In this document: piece by piece, positions 62,001 through 64,000 of the stretch
How positions within the stretch are numbered: the stretch's first letter is position 1
Layout of the letters: every line of letters begins with the position of its first letter
IMG/VR virus record: IMGVR_UViG_3300021139_000007
Location: 1 to 64,000 of that record
DNA: 64,000 bases
Source: a virus
Direction: 5' to 3' (one strand)
Translations under genes and position numbers: made by a program
The notes under the pieces: model-generated
What the model was told of the DNA's origin: nothing
Seen by the model: the letters and a program-made list of their open reading frames with translations, nothing else
Database searches by the model: none

Positions 62001-62040
62001 CCCTCTACTCTTTGGAATTTGAGTAGGGGGTAATTTTTTT
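62001..62040 (+). terminator. Intrinsic terminator in the lysis region
   Basis: CCCTCTACTC (62001-62010) and GAGTAGGGGG (62021-62030) form a 10-bp stem with one T-G pair and a ten-base loop; seven Ts follow at 62034-62040. It separates the holin candidate from the DUF4406-like gene, so the later lysis genes may depend on read-through. Confidence 0.75.
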
Positions 62041-62044
62041 AAAA

Positions 62045-62356
62045 ATGAAAGTATTTATTAGCGGTAAAATTAGCGGACTATCTCAAAAAGAATACGAAAG
62101 TAATTTTTATGAAGCTGAATACTTTTTAAAAATTAGAGGTTATGAAGTAGTTAATCCCCTTGAAATATGCAAAGACATTCATATAGATGACTATGCAAAG
62201 CAATTAGGGCGTTGTATTGAGAAGCTAATTATTTGTGATGCTATTTATATGTTATCAGATTGGAAAGACAGTAAAGGGGCTATGATTGAGAATTATACGG
62301 CGGTAACGTTGGGCAAAGAAATAATGTTTGAAAGTGATGGATATAAAATGCAATAA
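62045..62356 (+). CDS. DUF4406-like protein (deoxyribosyltransferase-like fold)
   Basis: 103 residues. MKVFISGKISGLSQKEYESNFYEAEYFLKIRGYEVVNP and later CDAIYMLSDWKDSKGAMIE match DUF4406, a Rossmann-like family related to nucleoside 2-deoxyribosyltransferases. In phages it is thought to work on nucleosides, but the activity here is unproven. It overlaps the next gene by 20 bases. Confidence 0.75.
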   Translation: MKVFISGKISGLSQKEYESNFYEAEYFLKIRGYEVVNPLEICKDIHIDDYAKQLGRCIEKLIICDAIYMLSDWKDSKGAMIENYTAVTLGKEIMFESDGYKMQ

Positions 62357-62612
62357 AAAATACATATACACCACTCCCGAAAGTGTTATAAATATAATGC
62401 AAAAGTTTGGCTCAAAAGGTTTCAATAATACGCCTAATGGGCTATTCTATACAAATGATGAGCAAATGTTAGTTTTCAAAAAAGGTGAGGAGGTAACCTA
62501 TGAAAAATTAGGTAGGTCAGCAAGTTTTGAAACATTGAAAAATTTACAGGGATTGAGTGAGATGCCTAAATTACCAAACGTAATTCCGCATAAACTACCT
62601 TTTAAAATATAG
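62337..62612 (+). CDS. Hypothetical protein
   Basis: About 91 residues from the ATG at 62337; a TTG at 62328 is less likely. It is mixed alpha/beta (YIYTTPESVINIMQKFGSKG, MLVFKKGEEVTYEKLGR) without a known motif. Overlap with the DUF4406-like gene suggests a linked function. Confidence 0.5.
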   Translation: MDIKCNKKYIYTTPESVINIMQKFGSKGFNNTPNGLFYTNDEQMLVFKKGEEVTYEKLGRSASFETLKNLQGLSEMPKLPNVIPHKLPFKI

Positions 62613-62614
62613 AT

Positions 62615-63124
62615 ATGAATAAAAATAAAGATTACAAATATTGGCTATTAGCACTTTTACTATTTGCTCTAATCGGCTGCATGACAGACCGCACCGCAAT
62701 AATGAAAGTACTAACAAACCCTACTTCATTCGATAGCGTTGGGCGTGTTTATGAACACTTACACCCTTGTAGTAATGACACTATCATAAAGGGGAGTGAT
62801 ACGGCTTATTTACACGATACTACGGTTCAATCATTTTCGTTTGTTGATACAATCCATCATACTAAGCACGATACAACTATTATACGACTTAGCACACTTG
62901 CCACAATTCACGACACAATCGAGATAAGAGACAATCAGATATTAGACGATAACGTTAATCTAAGGTCAGCAAATAGCACGTTACAGGCTTTAAATTCAAG
63001 CAATAGTTTAGTGTTGAAGGAATGCACAACGGCAAAAGATAAATGGCAATTTTGGGCTATATTATTAGGCGTGGTTGCGTTATTGTTATTAGTTGCGTTA
63101 ATATTTAAAATTATAGTGCCATGA
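62615..63124 (+). CDS. Unimolecular spanin candidate (lipobox plus C-terminal membrane span)
   Basis: 169 residues. The N-terminus KYWLLALLLFALIGC ends in a lipobox with Cys22, predicting an outer-membrane lipoprotein. A Thr/His/Asp-rich strand-like periplasmic part follows (DTIIKGSDTAYLHDTTVQ...), and residues ~145-167 (WAILLGVVALLLLVALIFKI) form a membrane span. A protein fixed at both ends in different membranes is the definition of a u-spanin, which fuses the membranes in the last step of lysis. The neighbours are holin and lysozyme candidates. Two separate genes (o- and i-spanin) would be the usual alternative. Confidence 0.65.
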   Translation: MNKNKDYKYWLLALLLFALIGCMTDRTAIMKVLTNPTSFDSVGRVYEHLHPCSNDTIIKGSDTAYLHDTTVQSFSFVDTIHHTKHDTTIIRLSTLATIHDTIEIRDNQILDDNVNLRSANSTLQALNSSNSLVLKECTTAKDKWQFWAILLGVVALLLLVALIFKIIVP

Positions 63125-63360
63125 GAATAGTATTGCCAATTTTGTACAATGATTCAGGAGATATTTTACTTGAAAGTTTAGGTATTACAGTTGATACAGA
63201 ATTAGTAAATAAGCCTACTAAAAACTGCTATTTCTACAATATTGATTGTGTTCTGCCTTACGATAACGAAGGTAAAGAATATAGCGAAGTAGTTAGCGGT
63301 GGTAAGCATTTGATTTGTGCTTTATCACCTATTGAAGTAGATAAATTAATAAGTAAATAA
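63121..63360 (+). CDS. Small hypothetical protein
   Basis: 79 residues (MRIVLPILYNDSGDILLESLG...). It overlaps the spanin candidate in an ATGA, so the two are coupled. Beta-rich look, no motif recognised. Confidence 0.5.
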   Translation: MRIVLPILYNDSGDILLESLGITVDTELVNKPTKNCYFYNIDCVLPYDNEGKEYSEVVSGGKHLICALSPIEVDKLISK

Positions 63361-63361
63361 T

Positions 63362-63483
63362 ATGGAAGAAATAGTATAGTATATCAAATTTTCAAACAAG
63401 TAATAAAATATACTGTAATTGAAACTATTATAGGTATTGGATTAATTTATTTAATTTATGAATTATGTCAAAAACTAAATTAA
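63362..63483 (+). pseudogene. Small membrane protein broken by a 5-bp duplication
   Basis: From the ATG at 63362 the frame stops after five codons (MEEIV). If one copy of the tandem TAGTA TAGTA (about 63373-63382) were removed, the frame would continue as VYQIFKQVIKYTVIETIIGI and on to a 38-residue membrane protein ending at 63483. The 122-base length equals 39 codons plus five bases, as expected. This is a frameshift by duplication: a decayed or phase-variable gene, or a sequencing error. Confidence 0.55.
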
Positions 63484-63566
63484 CAACAAAAGAACTTATT
63501 GCAATAGCTTACTTTAATAGGATTATTAAAAACTATAAAAGAATACTTTTATTAAAAAAAATGTAA
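63465..63566 (+). CDS. Tiny basic protein
   Basis: A 33-residue, Lys/Ile/Leu-rich frame (MSKTKLTTKELIAIAYF...), overlapping the broken gene before it. It may be a small helical membrane-active or nucleic-acid-binding peptide. Real coding is uncertain. Confidence 0.35.
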   Translation: MSKTKLTTKELIAIAYFNRIIKNYKRILLLKKM

Positions 63567-63574
63567 TAAATTTG
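63567..63574 (+). promoter_or_regulatory. -7 box before the last small gene
   Basis: TAAATTTG at 63567-63574 is followed by TATGG. The -33 is not clear. Transcription would start near 63581 and cross the hairpin at 63605-63633 before the gene at 63651. Confidence 0.45.
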
Positions 63575-63604
63575 TATGGTACAATAAATCAATAGTATTT
63601 AGTT

Positions 63605-63639
63605 GCCATACAGTATTACGAGTATTGTATGGCTTTTTT
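63605..63639 (+). terminator. Intrinsic terminator or attenuator
   Basis: GCCATACA (63605-63612) and TGTATGGC (63626-63633) form an 8-bp stem followed by six Ts (63634-63639). An earlier TGTATGG (63573-63579) could pair with the same CCATACA, giving a switch between terminating and non-terminating forms for read-through transcripts. Confidence 0.7.
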
Positions 63640-63650
63640 ATTTATATATT

Positions 63651-63797
63651 ATGAGTTCTGTAAAAATATGTCATTGCGAACAATGTAAAGGCGTAAAAAG
63701 CAAACGGCACAAAGCAAGGCGTAAAATCAAAAGAATGTTATCAAAGAAAAGAAGGACATTAAAGGAAGGTGAAGTATTTAATTTTTATTATGCGTAA
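63651..63797 (+). CDS. Small basic Cys/His protein
   Basis: 48 residues from the ATG at 63651; an upstream TTG at 63603 lies in the hairpin and is rejected. KICHCEQCKG may be a zinc knuckle; the rest is strongly basic (KRHKARRKIKRMLSKKRR). It probably binds nucleic acid. Confidence 0.55.
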   Translation: MSSVKICHCEQCKGVKSKRHKARRKIKRMLSKKRRTLKEGEVFNFYYA

Positions 63798-63800
63798 ATT

Positions 63801-64000
63801 ATGACAAGGAACAGTTACCCCGAAAAGCCTGTAGTTGCGTTTGTTTCAGCAGCTATTGACAAGCAAAAAATAATAGACATACTAAAATTATCTGATTGTA
63901 GCGCAGAGATTAAACGGTCAGCATTCATAATAATGCGTAACGAAACAGGAAACTTCCACAGCGTAATCAATGGCGTAAATACAAGCGGAGTACAGGCAGA
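63801..64000 (+). CDS. Lysozyme-like endolysin or transglycosylase, 5' part only
   Basis: The gene is cut by the window edge after about 66 codons. AFIIMRNETGNFHSVINGVNTSGVQA contains the RNETGN motif with a catalytic-type Glu, then a Gly-x-Gln that resembles the early part of phage lysozyme-like or transglycosylase domains, which usually continue with a GxxQxD region. No signal peptide. It is the fourth lysis-type gene in this region. Confidence is limited by truncation. Confidence 0.55.
   Translation, partial: MTRNSYPEKPVVAFVSAAIDKQKIIDILKLSDCSAEIKRSAFIIMRNETGNFHSVINGVNTSGVQA

Noticed and set aside
1-64000. tRNA genes, integrase, transposase, CRISPR, rRNA
   Set aside because: I scanned for these by eye and found none I could support; absence is not proven without tRNAscan or profile searches.
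1-64000. Recoded stop codons, as known in some gut phages
   Set aside because: All three stops end genes: TAG ends the capsid gene, TGA and TAA end many others, and no long gene runs through any of them.

Overview
The window is about 64 kb of a tailed bacteriophage (or prophage) of a Bacteroidota host. It is AT-rich and packed with head-to-tail genes. Genes are rarely preceded by a Shine-Dalgarno sequence; A/T-rich stretches precede the starts instead. Recurrent TAnnTTTG boxes, some with an upstream TTG, match the Bacteroidota -33/-7 promoter. Four exported proteins carry signal peptides ending just before Gln, a known Bacteroidota habit. TAA, TAG and TGA all act as stops, so the code is standard. 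I saw no tRNA, rRNA, CRISPR array, integrase or transposase. The last gene runs off the right edge, so the genome may be incomplete.

Layout. (1) 1-2313, plus strand: a T/G-rich noncoding end, a hairpin, a cluster of TTTGGACA sites over a promoter, a ribbon-helix-helix-like gene, then a chain of very small genes, several with one membrane segment. (2) 2339-10697, minus strand: the replication and DNA-modification operon. It holds a GIY-YIG nuclease, two DNA methyltransferases, three related proteins resembling DnaA domain IV, a dCTP deaminase, a winged-helix protein, an SSB-like protein, a primase-helicase, an initiator-like protein with iteron-like repeats inside its gene, and an XRE repressor. 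(3) 10698-10822: a divergent promoter region resembling a genetic switch. (4) 10823-12124, plus: early genes including a NinG-like nuclease. (5) 12161-17569: a promoter with a structured leader, then a wHTH protein, five glycosyltransferase-like genes and an FkbM methyltransferase. (6) 17559-32849: packaging and head genes (large terminase, two GroES-like proteins, portal, scaffold candidate, major capsid protein, connector candidates). They are interrupted at 23193-24719 by an island with a candidate small RNA, an HNH gene and two reverse-strand genes. (7) 32862-52605: a very large beta-rich tail protein, a cupin, two internal virion candidates and a 3876-residue polyvalent protein with HAD-like and zincin motifs. 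(8) 52639-56375: an HExxE protein, an ATP-grasp-like protein, a NUMOD/HNH homing nuclease, a CHAP-like protein that seems to lack its catalytic residues, and small virion-like proteins. (9) 56384-61339: four consecutive genes with Sec signal peptides, three of them fibre-like. (10) 61353-64000: lysis region with holin candidates, a one-gene spanin candidate and a cut-off lysozyme-like gene.

I see no tape measure, sheath or tail-tube gene. Connector, giant stabiliser-like, internal virion and giant ejected-type proteins together suggest a short-tailed, podovirus-like particle, perhaps distantly related to crAss-like or Cellulophaga podoviruses. That is inference from gene order and sequence style; no database search was possible.

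How the parts may work together: the XRE repressor and the left-end RHH protein probably control early transcription. The minus operon copies and methylates DNA, possibly from an origin inside the initiator gene. The plus-strand late operon packages DNA and builds the virion, and terminators after the capsid and decoration genes may tune protein dosage. The glycosyltransferase block may decorate virions, DNA or the host surface.
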